A stretch of 64,000 nt of DNA from Cohnella herbarum (lineage in GTDB: Bacteria; Bacillota; Bacilli; Paenibacillales; Paenibacillaceae): the NCBI RefSeq assembly GCF_012849095.1, contig NZ_CP051680.1, positions 3,100,001-3,164,000 on the forward strand. The letters run 5' to 3'. Below the pieces are notes generated by a model, which worked only from the letters and a program-made list of their open reading frames with translations, did not search any database and was not told the DNA's origin. The position numbers and the translations under genes were made by a program. This document shows, piece after piece, positions 1 to 9,107 of the stretch. Position 1 is the stretch's first letter. Every line of letters starts with the position of its first letter.

Positions 1-16
1 TCCCGTATTGAAGGGA

Positions 17-964
17 TCACGATCCCCGATGATTCCTGCCTCTAACATGGATCACGTCGACGAAAGGACGCACGCGATCCATCAGCCGCTGACCTTTGTG
101 CATTTCTTCGCCTTCCTTGTGCGTGAAGCTGAAATGCCTCTCCAAGTCGTCAAGGTCGTGGTTCGACGTGTAGAAGGTCGGCTTGCGATTCATCCGATGA
201 TTCAGTATCGCTCCGAGCACGTGATCTCTGACCCACGGGGTCAAATTCTCGGCGCCGATATCGTCGAAGACGAGAAGGTCGGCGTCCTTCATAAGCGTAA
301 TCGTTTCTTTGAGCTTTTGCGGCTCGAACATGAGCGCTTTGGCATCCTCAACGAACTCCGGCATGTACACGATTACGCCCGAGAAGCCTTCCTTCGCTAG
401 CCTCTGAAGCAAGTAACCTGCCAAGTAGGTTTTGCCCGTGCCGAAGTCTCCGTTTAAGTATAACCCTTGCTTCTGTAAGCCTTGATTAATCGTCGTGCTG
501 ACGTAATTCTGCAATTTATTAACGGCAAGAATCCGATTGGCGTCGAGCTTTATCATTTCCGCTTCGTCGTAATGTTCTCCCAATACGGTTTCATCGACGT
601 AGAAGCTCGTAATCCTGCGACGAATCTGCTCCTGCTGCTCGTTGGCCGTCCATTTGGAGCAAGCGGTTTTGTAATCGTTGATTTGCCAACGTCCGTTGAT
701 TTCAACGCAATTGATTCCAGTAGAATGGCCTTGCATATCGTTCGGGCACTTGGCAAGTCCCGGACATTCCTTGCAAGCCCGATATTCGGTAGTCATCTGA
801 TATAACCGGTTTAAGTTAGAGCGCAGCACCGTTTCGTCCAGTTCGGGATAACGGGAACGCAGCTTTAGTACGAGCGGGTCGTTGAGTACCTGATTCGCGA
901 TTTGTTCCGCGTTGCCACGCTGCAAGCTTGGCATGCGGCGGAGCGCCTCTCCCAAAGATTCCAT
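17..964 (-). CDS. dnaI: Primosomal helicase loader DnaI
   Basis: Loads the replicative helicase at origins and restarted forks together with DnaB and DnaD. The 315-residue length is normal for the family. An N-terminal helicase-binding region carries cysteines at 64, 67, 73 and 102 with His80, like the DnaI zinc-binding domain. The C-terminal AAA+ ATPase has Walker A GDFGTGKT at about 172-179 and Walker B LLVFDDIG at about 230-237. The ATG is preceded by a G-rich ribosome site. It lies downstream of dnaB on the same strand with about 155 bases between them, the standard Firmicute dnaB-dnaI order. The gene is complete, ending 17 bases from the window edge. Confidence 0.95.
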   Translation of the reverse strand: MESLGEALRRMPSLQRGNAEQIANQVLNDPLVLKLRSRYPELDETVLRSNLNRLYQMTTEYRACKECPGLAKCPNDMQGHSTGINCVEINGRWQINDYKTACSKWTANEQQEQIRRRITSFYVDETVLGEHYDEAEMIKLDANRILAVNKLQNYVSTTINQGLQKQGLYLNGDFGTGKTYLAGYLLQRLAKEGFSGVIVYMPEFVEDAKALMFEPQKLKETITLMKDADLLVFDDIGAENLTPWVRDHVLGAILNHRMNRKPTFYTSNHDLDDLERHFSFTHKEGEEMHKGQRLMDRVRPFVDVIHVRGRNHRGS

Positions 965-1119
965 TTCCCGTTCCCCCTTTTTGTTTAGTCATTCAGACAA
1001 ACATGCCGCCGTGGCACCATTCTTTTCTGAAGTACCTCCGTCATAAACGTTCCTTCGCCGTCTAAACCGACGATAGCCGTTTAGGCTTGGTCGTTCGGCT
1101 CATCCGCATCATCGGCGAA

Positions 1120-2634
1120 TTAGCTTTTCCCCTTGAGCTCCCTAGCAAGCTCAAGCATTTTCTCTAACTCTTCCGGCGTGACCTGTTGAGTCGGTCCGGT
1201 ATCCTTAACGACCGACATGGCGGGTTTTCTCCGCGTATTCCGTCCTTGCGAGCCGAATGAATTCCCGCCCGCGCGCGCAGGCTCTTCGCCCCGACGCTTT
1301 CGTTCCAACGCAGCATTCAGTTTTTCTTGCTCGCGTATGTATTGAACCGCCCTATCCAACGTGTCGATCCCCTTGGCCAACATGTTGGATGCTATGGAAT
1401 CGACGAAAGATTTCGTTAAGCGCTGGGCATGCCCCATAGAAAAGACGTAATGAATAAGAACGTTAATGACAGGCTCGGGCAGCTTGTAATTGATATCTAT
1501 CCGCTCGAAAATCCCGACGAAAGCATCCGGAACGGCCCCCGGAAAATAGCGTTCGAGCATCCTCGTGTAGGGTTCCCGCAGAAGCATCTCGTTATAGCGT
1601 TCGACGGAGACGTCCGTCTGAAACCGTTTCGGGATTTCCAGCTGCAATTCGGAGCTTACCTGCCCCGTTTCGCCAGCGTCGGAAGGCTTGCGTTCCTCCC
1701 CGCGGGACAAGTAACGTTCGCGCTCTTCGTCTCGCTTCCGATCTTGGCGATACATCAGATTCGCCCGGTTCTGAAGCTCGTCCCAATTTAACGTCCCGTC
1801 GGGATGAAAGATCCCGTCCTCATCGAGAAGGCGGCAAATTTCGGGAACTTCCAAATTAAATTTATAGGCCAGATAGTTCAGTTGGGCCATCGATTCAGGC
1901 GCTCGGTTAAGTCGCTCCACATAGCCGCGATTAGCGGAGCCTCGCGGAAACCTCAGCATCATCTCGCTATGTCGTATCCGTTCCTGTTGCTTAGTGGCAG
2001 GCGTTCGTTCTCGCGCGCTCGCGCTCTCCGCCCAACCGATCTCAAGCTCCGGATCCGTGGCGCCCGAACTGATGCGGAACATTTCGTAGAAGGGCACGGT
2101 CGCCTCTTCGCGGTTAACGAACCGGGCTAATTCCGGCGGTTGCTCGATCGCGAGCTCTTCGCGAAGCTCTAAGAGGGCGCTCTTGCCAATTTTATCTCTT
2201 AGCAGAAGCGTTAGATGATAGTTGGAGAAAAATTCGGCCGAGCTTAACGGCTTCAGAAGCACGTACTCGTACAGCGATTCTTCCGTTAATGGATTATGAT
2301 TGCGGTATACCTGTAGCAGTCCGACGGCTTCCAGCCGGGAAGCCGCATCGATCGCCGTTTGGCGACCGGCCGCGTTAAGTTCCAATCCGAGCCCTAGGAA
2401 CAATCCGCGCTGCGGTTCGGGCGAGGAATACCCCGTGCAATCTTCCGCAAACCGATGATAGAGCAAATGATAAAAAGCGGCCGAAATCGCCCCCACCATC
2501 GGTTGATAGAGGGAGACAAACAATTTACGATCCAATCCGCTGAGAGCAAAATCACGACTGGTAAAATAACGATGATTCTCCGTAAACTCCATAATATTCG
2601 ACACGCGCATAGCGGGACCGACAACTCTTTTCAC
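1120..2634 (-). CDS. dnaB: Replication initiation and membrane attachment protein DnaB
   Basis: Firmicute DnaB (unrelated to E. coli DnaB helicase) helps DnaI load the helicase and links the origin to the membrane. At 504 residues it has the usual size. The N-terminal segment around residues 25-60 (LDRKLFVSLYQPMVGA) is the typical winged-helix start, and a DnaD/DnaB-type helical domain lies near residues 350-430 before a charged tail. The start is uncertain: the GTG at 2634 lacks a clear ribosome site and lies close to a possible TACAAT -10 box, so the in-frame ATG at 2610 or 2592 may be used. It is followed by dnaI, consistent with co-transcription. Confidence 0.92.
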   Translation of the reverse strand: MKRVVGPAMRVSNIMEFTENHRYFTSRDFALSGLDRKLFVSLYQPMVGAISAAFYHLLYHRFAEDCTGYSSPEPQRGLFLGLGLELNAAGRQTAIDAASRLEAVGLLQVYRNHNPLTEESLYEYVLLKPLSSAEFFSNYHLTLLLRDKIGKSALLELREELAIEQPPELARFVNREEATVPFYEMFRISSGATDPELEIGWAESASARERTPATKQQERIRHSEMMLRFPRGSANRGYVERLNRAPESMAQLNYLAYKFNLEVPEICRLLDEDGIFHPDGTLNWDELQNRANLMYRQDRKRDEERERYLSRGEERKPSDAGETGQVSSELQLEIPKRFQTDVSVERYNEMLLREPYTRMLERYFPGAVPDAFVGIFERIDINYKLPEPVINVLIHYVFSMGHAQRLTKSFVDSIASNMLAKGIDTLDRAVQYIREQEKLNAALERKRRGEEPARAGGNSFGSQGRNTRRKPAMSVVKDTGPTQQVTPEELEKMLELARELKGKS

Positions 2635-2745
2635 AAATGAATGATTGTTCTATTGTAGCATAAAACAACCCTCCCGGAGAGATGTAAAATAAGTCTTCTC
2701 CTTGCGGTGGACCGAACGAAATCGCCCATAGCCCGCGTGATCCGA

Positions 2746-3150
2746 CTAGACGGAGTCCATCCTCCGAGCTTGAAACACCCATAATCGGTAGCCGACGTAA
2801 TTGACGACGAGCGAACACGCGACCGATACGATCTTCGCCAGCGCGGACTCGGCACCCCACTGCTCCAAACCGAGCAACAGCGCCGTAGCCGCGGCGAAGG
2901 AAAGGATGTTGATCACGATAAATCGAACCAGCTCCGCCATATTCCGCTTGCTTTTCACTTGAAACGTCCAATATCGGTTCAACAAATAGCTATTCGCCAC
3001 GCCCGCTAGATAAGATACCGTCTGCGCCGCGATCGATCCTATTCCAAACCCGTATACGAATGCACAAAAAACGGCGAAATCCACCCCCGTGTTCAAACCG
3101 CCCACGAGCGCGTATTTCGCCAACTTCATGCGTTCAGATAATCGGAGCAT
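2746..3150 (-). CDS. GtrA-family membrane protein
   Basis: A 134-residue integral membrane protein with four predicted transmembrane helices and the GtrA signatures ALVGGLNT near the N-terminus and NYVGYRLWVF near the C-terminus; NRYWTF in the middle is the partner motif. GtrA proteins are thought to take part in moving undecaprenyl-phosphate-linked sugars or in teichoic acid and polysaccharide glycosylation. No glycosyltransferase partner is adjacent, so its substrate cannot be inferred here. It is separated from dnaB by about 110 bases and follows yuiB on the same strand. Confidence 0.85.
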   Translation of the reverse strand: MLRLSERMKLAKYALVGGLNTGVDFAVFCAFVYGFGIGSIAAQTVSYLAGVANSYLLNRYWTFQVKSKRNMAELVRFIVINILSFAAATALLLGLEQWGAESALAKIVSVACSLVVNYVGYRLWVFQARRMDSV

Positions 3151-3169
3151 TCGACTCCTCCTTATCTTA

Positions 3170-3481
3170 TTAGAACATTTTGTACCCGCCGCGCCGTAGC
3201 GCCCTGATCGCCCAGCCGCTTAAATAAGCGCCGACCGCTCCAGCCACGATCAATATCATATCCGATACGAGCAGCGATTGTATATTGTCCGTGACGGTCA
3301 GGTCATCCTGCCATAATTGCCAGATGCCCAGAGGCGTTATGATGATCAGGAACAACCATAGCGGAAACCAGGTTGTTTTGATAAGCATGTTCAATATGAA
3401 ACCGATACCGAAAAAGAGTACCAGGCATAGTAACGAGCCGACGATTCCGAATAATATCCCGCCGAGTATTCCACCGGTCAT
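3170..3481 (-). CDS. yuiB: YuiB-like membrane protein
   Basis: A small membrane protein of 103 residues with three hydrophobic helices; the core LVLFFGIGFILNML matches my memory of Bacillus YuiB. The function is unknown. I place the start at the ATG at 3481, which has GGAGGG six bases upstream, rather than at the longer reading frame that opens at 3541 with a non-membrane leader. In B. subtilis yuiB lies near yumB and yumC, both present a few kb away here, which supports the assignment. Confidence 0.7.
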   Translation of the reverse strand: MTGGILGGILFGIVGSLLCLVLFFGIGFILNMLIKTTWFPLWLFLIIITPLGIWQLWQDDLTVTDNIQSLLVSDMILIVAGAVGAYLSGWAIRALRRGGYKMF

Positions 3482-3615
3482 TGTGCGTCCCTCCAAAATA
3501 GTGTACTTATCCAGTTTACAAGTTGGTTCCGCGCCAGTCAACGAGCAGGGTGTGAATGGGATGTGAACAATAAGCGGAAGTGATCTATTTTACGGAACAT
3601 AGCGAAGTCTACGGT

Positions 3616-3645
3616 TTGCCCCCTCCCTTCCGATTGGGCTACAAT
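3616..3645 (+). promoter_or_regulatory. SigA-type promoter for hemQ
   Basis: TTGCCC (3616-3621) and TACAAT (3640-3645) are separated by 18 bases, and the predicted start of transcription lies about 27 bases before the hemQ start codon. It is the only good promoter candidate in the 198 bases between the divergent yuiB and hemQ genes. Confidence 0.55.
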
Positions 3646-3679
3646 GGGAGAAAACAGGTTGGACAAGGAGAGATTATAG

Positions 3680-4426
3680 ATGAGTGAAGCAGCTCAAACG
3701 TTGGATGGCTGGTATGTATTGCACGACTTGCGCAGTATCGATTGGCAAGCTTGGAATGCCGCTACTCCGGCAGAGAAGGATACCGCATTAAACGAGCTTT
3801 CGAATTTGGTGGCCGATTGGGAAGCCGTCGAAGCGCGGAAAGAAGGAAGCTTGGCACTCTATTCTATCGTAGGGCAGAAAGCAGACCTCATCTTCATGCA
3901 TCTTCGGGAAACGCTGGAAGAGCTGAATGCGATCGAGAACTCGTTCAACCGTTCAAGCTTTGCCCGATTTACCCGCAAGGAGTATTCATACGTTAGCGTA
4001 GTGGAGCTTAGCAACTATATGGCCGCACCCGGCGTCGATCCGTTGCAGGTTCCCGAGATTGTCGCCCGTCTCAAACCGATCCTGCCTAAGAGCAAGCACA
4101 TCTGTTTCTATCCGATGAACAAGAAACGCGACTTGCAAGATAACTGGTACATGCTCCCGATGGAAGATCGTAAAACGCTGATGAGAAGCCACGGCATGAT
4201 CGGTCGCGGGTATGCCGGAAAAGTGAAGCAGATCATTTCCGGTTCGGTCGGGTTCGACGATTGGGAATGGGGCGTGACGTTGTTCGCCGACGATGCTTTG
4301 CAATTCAAGAAACTCGTTTACGAAATGCGCTTCGATGAAGTGAGCGCCCGTTACGGCGAGTTCGGCGCGTTCTACGTCGGCAATCTTCTGACCGGCGAAT
4401 CGCTGACTCGGCTGCTGCAACAATAA
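3680..4426 (+). CDS. hemQ: Coproheme decarboxylase HemQ
   Basis: Last enzyme of the coproporphyrin-dependent haem pathway of Gram-positive bacteria; it oxidatively decarboxylates coproheme to haem b and belongs to the chlorite-dismutase fold. The 248 residues match the family. CFYPMNKKR around residue 142 contains the catalytic Tyr144 and the lysines, and [12 protein letters not shown] holds the proximal His171. An AAGGAGAG ribosome site precedes the ATG. It is monocistronic, with its own promoter and a strong terminator. Haem made here would feed CtaB and CtaA, also in the window. Confidence 0.95.
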   Translation: MSEAAQTLDGWYVLHDLRSIDWQAWNAATPAEKDTALNELSNLVADWEAVEARKEGSLALYSIVGQKADLIFMHLRETLEELNAIENSFNRSSFARFTRKEYSYVSVVELSNYMAAPGVDPLQVPEIVARLKPILPKSKHICFYPMNKKRDLQDNWYMLPMEDRKTLMRSHGMIGRGYAGKVKQIISGSVGFDDWEWGVTLFADDALQFKKLVYEMRFDEVSARYGEFGAFYVGNLLTGESLTRLLQQ

Positions 4427-4436
4427 ATTCCGAATA

Positions 4437-4482
4437 AAAGACCGTGTTTGCTCCGAATACGAGAGCTTCCACGGTCTTTTTT
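4437..4482 (+). terminator. Rho-independent terminator after hemQ
   Basis: Inverted repeat AAAAGACCGTG / CACGGTCTTTT with a 23-base loop, followed by more T residues. It starts about 10 bases after the hemQ stop codon. Confidence 0.8.
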
Positions 4483-4529
4483 GCGATCATAACTTCTCTC
4501 ATGACCGATATATTATGCCCGGCTCGCGC

Positions 4530-5948
4530 CTAATCTTGATCCTTCAGCAATCTTTCCCCCGCGATTCCCGGAGACGTCATCTGCACCGGATCCAGAATTT
4601 CGTTCATTTCATCCCGAGTCAGCAAGTTCCTTTCCAGAATGAGCTCCTTAATCGTCATTCCGGTCGCCGTCGCTTCCTTCACCAGTTGCGCCGCGACATC
4701 GTAACCGAGATGAGGATTCAATGCCGTCACGATTCCGAAGCTTTGATCGACGTAAGCTTGGCATCTGGCCCTATTCGCTTCCATGCCTTCCAGCGCGAAC
4801 CGGTTAAAGACGTCTAGCGCCCTTTGCATCACCTGAAGCGATTGCAGCAGGTTAAAGGCGATAACCGGCCCCATGACGTTGAGCTCGAATTGGCCGGCTT
4901 CGGAAGCCATGCAGATCGTAAGATCGTTGCCCATGACCTGGAAGGCCACTTGGTTAACGACCTCAGCCATGACAGGGTTGACTTTACCCGGCATGATCGA
5001 AGATCCGGGCTGCCTGGCGGGTAAAGAAATTTCGTTCAGTCCGACATGAGGACCGGAAGCCATCAAACGGATATCGTTGCAAATTTTAGACAAATTAACC
5101 GCGCACACTTTAAGCGCCGCGGAAAGCTCGGTATACGCGTCCGTGTTCTGGGTCGCATCGACTAAATCGGCTGCTGAATGTATCGGGAGATCCAAATCTG
5201 TCGCTAAATGTTTAACGACGAGTTCAATGTATTCAAGTGACGCGTTCAGCCCCGTCCCGACCGCCGTCGCTCCCATATTAACGGAGAGCAAACCCTCCGC
5301 GGCTCTATGAATCCGGCCGATGTCCCGATCCAATACTTTAGCGTACGCGCCGAACTCTTGTCCCATCCGGATCGGAACCGCATCCTGAAGATGGGTTCTC
5401 CCCATCTTAATGACGTCATCGAATTCGGTTCTTTTACGCTCGAAACCTTGGCGTACTTCCCTCATCGTCGCGAGCAGTTGGTCGGTCAGAACGTGCGCCG
5501 CGATTCTTAACGCGGTCGGAATCGCATCGTTGGTCGATTGCGACATGTTCACGTGATTGTTCGGGCTGCAATGGAAGTAATCTCCCTTTCGATGCCCCAT
5601 GATCTCCAATGCCCGATTGGCGAGAACCTCGTTCATATTCATATTGATGGACGTCCCGGCTCCGCCCTGAATGGAATCGACGATAAATTGGTCAGCCCAT
5701 TGTCCTTGCGCCACCTCGTCGGAGGCTTGCACGATAGCTTGTCCGATAGAATGAGGAAGCCGCTTCAACTCCATGTTCGCCAGTGCGGCGGATTTCTTCA
5801 CTCGAGCCAGCGCGATAACGAGCTCGGGGTGCACGGCTACGCCGGTAATCGGAAAATTCTCGACGGCTCTTAGCGTCTGAATGCCGTAATAAACCGAATT
5901 CGGCACCTCTTTGCTTCCAATGGAATCCTTCTCGACTCTGGATGACAA
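4530..5948 (-). CDS. aspA: Aspartate ammonia-lyase
   Basis: Converts aspartate to fumarate and ammonia; a member of the fumarase/aspartase superfamily. The signature GSSIMPGKVNP is intact, as are TSINMNMNEVLANRA, which favours aspartase over fumarase, and GRTHLQDAVP. The start is set at the TTG at 5948, which has AGGAGAG six bases upstream and gives 472 residues; an in-frame opening at 6014 adds an unrelated leader. A class II fumarase remains a less likely alternative. It is probably transcribed alone, since a terminator lies between it and the upstream gene. Confidence 0.88.
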   Translation of the reverse strand: MSSRVEKDSIGSKEVPNSVYYGIQTLRAVENFPITGVAVHPELVIALARVKKSAALANMELKRLPHSIGQAIVQASDEVAQGQWADQFIVDSIQGGAGTSINMNMNEVLANRALEIMGHRKGDYFHCSPNNHVNMSQSTNDAIPTALRIAAHVLTDQLLATMREVRQGFERKRTEFDDVIKMGRTHLQDAVPIRMGQEFGAYAKVLDRDIGRIHRAAEGLLSVNMGATAVGTGLNASLEYIELVVKHLATDLDLPIHSAADLVDATQNTDAYTELSAALKVCAVNLSKICNDIRLMASGPHVGLNEISLPARQPGSSIMPGKVNPVMAEVVNQVAFQVMGNDLTICMASEAGQFELNVMGPVIAFNLLQSLQVMQRALDVFNRFALEGMEANRARCQAYVDQSFGIVTALNPHLGYDVAAQLVKEATATGMTIKELILERNLLTRDEMNEILDPVQMTSPGIAGERLLKDQD

Positions 5949-6017
5949 CGTTATCTCTCCTCTTCGAAATGCGGTTTGTATCTCTATTCTACACCGAATG
6001 CAGTGCCATAACACGTC

Positions 6018-6056
6018 GAAAAACCCCTTAACGAGCTTATGCTGCTCGTTAAGGGG
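6018..6056 (-). terminator. Rho-independent terminator after the ndh operon
   Basis: A perfect 13-bp inverted repeat, CCCCTTAACGAGC with its complement, a 7-base loop and a run of five T on the minus strand. It ends the ndh and 91-residue gene transcript ahead of aspA. Confidence 0.88.
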
Positions 6057-6098
6057 CTGGATTGAATCATGAGAGCTTCGTAATCCGAAATTGTAGAC

Positions 6099-6374
6099 TT
6101 AATCTTCGTTATCCAATTCGCGCATCTGAGCTTCCCATTCCGCGAGTCGTTTTTCTTCCAAATACTCCTGGGTCATCCGATCCCGCGCCCGGCCTTTCTC
6201 CTTCAACCGTTCAATACCGGGTTGAATGAGAAGATCCACTTCCGCTTGGACCGTCGCGACAAGATCGTATCGGTTCTGCGATTCCAGGAATGAGCCCACT
6301 TCCATCAGCGCATTGTAACGGTCCAGTTCATTTCGTGTTAACAGGCCCCGCACTTGCACGCTGCAGTGTCTCAT
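6099..6374 (-). CDS. Conserved hypothetical protein, 91 residues
   Basis: I do not recognise the family. The protein is short, charged and mostly helical, with an acidic C-terminus (LRELDNED-like end) and no membrane segment or cysteine motif beyond one Cys near the start. Its start overlaps the ndh stop by one base and the pair shares one terminator, so it is co-expressed with the NADH dehydrogenase and may be an accessory factor. The coupling is the only functional hint. Confidence 0.7.
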   Translation of the reverse strand: MRHCSVQVRGLLTRNELDRYNALMEVGSFLESQNRYDLVATVQAEVDLLIQPGIERLKEKGRARDRMTQEYLEEKRLAEWEAQMRELDNED

Positions 6375-7579
6375 TAGAAGAATTTACCTTTGCGCAGCAC
6401 TAACGGAATTCCGCCGATGATGAACAGGTAACGAATGTCGATCGCTTTTTTCAACCATGCAGCTACGCGGCCTTTATACTTCTTGCCGAAAGCTACGCCG
6501 ATCGCTTCGCCTTTACCAAGCGAGGCAACCGTACCTTTGTTAGAGAACGCGTAAGTTTTCAACGGTTGGTTACGGATAGACGCAACCAGGTTATGCGCGC
6601 AATTAACGCCTTGTTGCATAGCCATTTGCGCGGTTGGCGGATAAGGACGTCCCTCCGGATTAAATACGAGGGAGTTATCGCCCAGGATATAGACGTTCTC
6701 GTGGCCAGGAGCGCGCAAGAATTCGTCTACTTTCACGCGGCCTCTCATCGTTTCGAAGCCCGCTTCTTCGATGAGGCGGTTACCGCGTACGCCACCGGTC
6801 CAGATTACCGTTTGCGATCTGATTTCTTCTCCTTCGCCGACGATTACGCCGTCCGGAGTACATTCTTTGATCGCCGTTCCGATGCGGAACGTAACGCCTT
6901 TTTTCTGCAACACTTGCATAGCGTACTCGACCAACTCCGGATCGAAACCGGGAAGAGCCGTAGGAGCCGCTTCGATGTTGATGATCTTAACGAGCGATGG
7001 ATCCACGTCGAATTGTTTGCACAGTTCAGGTACGCGATCGGCAAGCTCGCCGATAAACTCGATACCTGTAAACCCGGCTCCGCCGATGACGAAAGTCAGG
7101 TAATCCGTACGGTGCGGTTCGCGTTTGAAACGAGCGAATTGGTATTCGATATGCTCGCGAATCAAACGAACGGAGTTAATGCTCCGGATGTTCATCGCGT
7201 AATCGCCCAATCCCGGAATTCCGAACGTTTCGGATTCGCCGCCGAGACCGATGATCAAATAATCGTAAGAGAGCGTTCCGTCTTCGAGAATGACTTTGCG
7301 GTCTTGCGGACGAATTTGCACGACCGTCGATTTCACGAAGTCGATTTTGAATTCGTCGATCAATTTGGAGATGTTCACTCTCGCATTTTCCGGATTGTCC
7401 GTCCCTGCTGCCGGCATATGCAAGTGAGTCGTGATGTAATGGTAATCATGTTTGTTGACCAATGTTACATCGGCTTCATTATAATTTAACTCCTTCTGCA
7501 GTCGAAGCGAGGTGAGTACGCCGCCGTAGCCTGCTCCCAGGATAACAATTTTCGGTATACTGCTCATTGATGATCCCAT
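6374..7579 (-). CDS. ndh: Type II NADH dehydrogenase
   Basis: A single-subunit, non-proton-pumping flavoprotein that passes electrons from NADH to menaquinone at the membrane face. It has 401 residues with the FAD-binding GAGYGG at about 14-19, the NADH-binding GGAGFTG at about 166-172, and the second FAD motif NVYILGD. The C-terminal region IRYLFIIGGIP is the usual amphipathic membrane anchor. It resembles B. subtilis YumB/Ndh. A Rex-type operator lies 22 bases upstream, so NADH level probably controls it. The ATG at 7579 is used, with an AAGGA-type site; a second ATG at 7567 is possible. It is divergent from yumC. Confidence 0.93.
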   Translation of the reverse strand: MGSSMSSIPKIVILGAGYGGVLTSLRLQKELNYNEADVTLVNKHDYHYITTHLHMPAAGTDNPENARVNISKLIDEFKIDFVKSTVVQIRPQDRKVILEDGTLSYDYLIIGLGGESETFGIPGLGDYAMNIRSINSVRLIREHIEYQFARFKREPHRTDYLTFVIGGAGFTGIEFIGELADRVPELCKQFDVDPSLVKIINIEAAPTALPGFDPELVEYAMQVLQKKGVTFRIGTAIKECTPDGVIVGEGEEIRSQTVIWTGGVRGNRLIEEAGFETMRGRVKVDEFLRAPGHENVYILGDNSLVFNPEGRPYPPTAQMAMQQGVNCAHNLVASIRNQPLKTYAFSNKGTVASLGKGEAIGVAFGKKYKGRVAAWLKKAIDIRYLFIIGGIPLVLRKGKFF

Positions 7580-7601
7580 CCAATCCTTGTGTGTGTTTAG
7601 T

Positions 7602-7619
7602 TTGTGAAAAATTACACAA
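7602..7619 (-). promoter_or_regulatory. Rex-type operator upstream of ndh
   Basis: TTGTGAAAAATTACACAA differs at one position from the Firmicute Rex consensus TTGTGAANNNNTTCACAA. It lies 22 bases before the ndh start codon. Rex releases DNA when NADH rises, and in B. subtilis it represses ndh. The rex gene itself is not in the window. Confidence 0.7.
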
Positions 7620-7800
7620 TGTTCTTCGTTAAGTCACTTTAACGGAGATTTACAAAGTAATCATATAAGCTTTTCCAACAATTTTCAAGGTTCATTTTCA
7701 CGAATTAATTTGGACATCTCTACAAATGACTTTCCATGGTTCGAACACAAGTTTATAATGAAAACGAAGATTCGGCATCAATAACGGAGGTGTCACCCCA

Positions 7801-8796
7801 TTGAACCAAAGTATCGAACCTGCCGTAGACGTTGCCATTATCGGCGGAGGCCCCGCCGGGATGTTCGCGGCCTTCTATGGCGGAATGCGGCAAATGTCCG
7901 TAAGTCTTATCGAAAGCATGCCACAACTCGGCGGTCAACTCGCAGCCCTCTACCCCGAGAAATATATTTATGACGTCGCGGGGTTTCCGAAAATAACGGC
8001 TCAAGAGTTGGTCAATAACTTGAAAAGCCAAATGGAGCATTTTCAATCCCGACTGTATTTGGAAGAAAAAGTCGTTCGAGTCGCCAAGCTCGAGGAACGC
8101 CTATTTGAAATTGTTACCGATAAACGCGTCCATCATGCACGCGCCGTTATTATAACGGCTGGAGTCGGGGCATTCGAGCCTCGTCGGTTGGAATTACCGG
8201 AAGCGGCACAATACGAGAAATCCAATTTGCACTATTTCGTTAGCGATCTGGAACGTTACCGCGATCAGAAAGTTCTCATCAGCGGCGGCGGAGATTCCGC
8301 GCTCGATTGGGCATTAATGCTCGAACCGATAGCCGAAGAAGTCATCTTGGTTCATCGCAGGGATAAATTCCGCGCTCACGAGCATAGCGTCGAATTATTA
8401 ATGAAGTCTAAAGTAAAAGTCATTACTCCGACCGAGATCACCGCGCTTCACGGAGAAGAATCGATTCAAAGGGTAACGCTAACCGACGTGAAATCCGGTG
8501 CCGTTACCGAGCATCCGGTCGACGCCGTCATTATCAACTTCGGTTTCGTTAGCTCGCTTGGCCCGATCGCCGAATGGGGGCTTAGCATCGAAGGCGGATC
8601 GATTATCGTCGATTCCAGGATGGAGACGAATATCCCGGGCATTTTCGCCGCGGGAGATATTACGACCTATCCCGGTAAACTTAAACTCATTGCCGTCGGA
8701 TTCGGGGAGGCGCCAACTGCGATCAACAACGCTAAAGTATACGTAGATCCGAATGCGAAGCTGTCTCCCGGACATAGCAGTAATATGAAATTATAA
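7801..8796 (+). CDS. yumC: Ferredoxin/flavodoxin-NADP reductase, YumC type
   Basis: A thioredoxin-reductase-like flavoprotein without the redox cysteine pair, which moves electrons between NADPH and ferredoxin or flavodoxin; YumC is essential in B. subtilis. The 331 residues include FAD motif [14 protein letters not shown] at about 14-27, NADPH motif [11 protein letters not shown] at about 160-170 and [16 protein letters not shown] near the end. The TTG start at 7801 has GGAGGTG eight bases upstream and gives the family's N-terminus. It is divergent from ndh. Confidence 0.94.
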   Translation: MNQSIEPAVDVAIIGGGPAGMFAAFYGGMRQMSVSLIESMPQLGGQLAALYPEKYIYDVAGFPKITAQELVNNLKSQMEHFQSRLYLEEKVVRVAKLEERLFEIVTDKRVHHARAVIITAGVGAFEPRRLELPEAAQYEKSNLHYFVSDLERYRDQKVLISGGGDSALDWALMLEPIAEEVILVHRRDKFRAHEHSVELLMKSKVKVITPTEITALHGEESIQRVTLTDVKSGAVTEHPVDAVIINFGFVSSLGPIAEWGLSIEGGSIIVDSRMETNIPGIFAAGDITTYPGKLKLIAVGFGEAPTAINNAKVYVDPNAKLSPGHSSNMKL

Positions 8797-8803
8797 ACGA
8801 CAA

Positions 8804-8861
8804 AAGGGCATCCTACCTGAGGTAAACCGGAGTAATTCCGGCTCCTAAGGAGGATGCCCTT
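8804..8861 (+). other. Stem-loop covering the ribosome site of the zinc-ribbon gene
   Basis: AAGGGCATCCT (8804-8814) pairs perfectly with AGGATGCCCTT (8851-8861), which ends directly at the ATG of the next gene. The ribosome site AAGGAGG (8847-8853) overlaps the right arm and is also part of an inner palindrome CTCCTAAGGAG (8842-8852); another small hairpin CCGG/CCGG lies inside. There is no T run on the plus strand. On the minus strand the stem is followed by TTTT, so it may also stop transcripts coming from sda. Confidence 0.6.
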
Positions 8862-9107
8862 ATGATTTGTCCAGTCTGCAATGCCTTAAACCCCCTAGAG
8901 GTTTCTTGTCCGAATTGCGGTTCCGCAGCCGAAGACGAAGGTCGTTGGAACGATTGGAGCGGTCCGTATTCCCCCTATGAACCCTTCCTCCCCATATCGA
9001 ACGCCGCAACAACCGCAATCTCCGACCAGACAGCCTGTCAGCATTCCGTTCGCTGCAGCGCGTGCCATTTCTCTTTTACAGTAGAAATAACCGCTTGGCA
9101 TATCTAG
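8862..9107 (+). CDS. Small zinc-ribbon protein, 81 residues
   Basis: The protein opens with MICPVCN and CPNCGS, two CxxC knuckles, and a later C-x-x-C (RCSACHF); it probably binds one or two zinc ions. The middle is rich in Trp, Pro and Tyr (RWNDWSGPYSPYEPF). I recognise no named family and no function. A perfect AAGGAGG ribosome site is present but is buried in the preceding hairpin. The stop overlaps the end of sda by four bases in a tail-to-tail arrangement. Confidence 0.7.
   Translation: MICPVCNALNPLEVSCPNCGSAAEDEGRWNDWSGPYSPYEPFLPISNAATTAISDQTACQHSVRCSACHFSFTVEITAWHI

Noticed and set aside
6566..7489. Plus-strand open frame of 307 codons opposite ndh
   Set aside because: It is the reverse complement of a strongly conserved flavoprotein gene, has no ribosome site and no recognisable domain.
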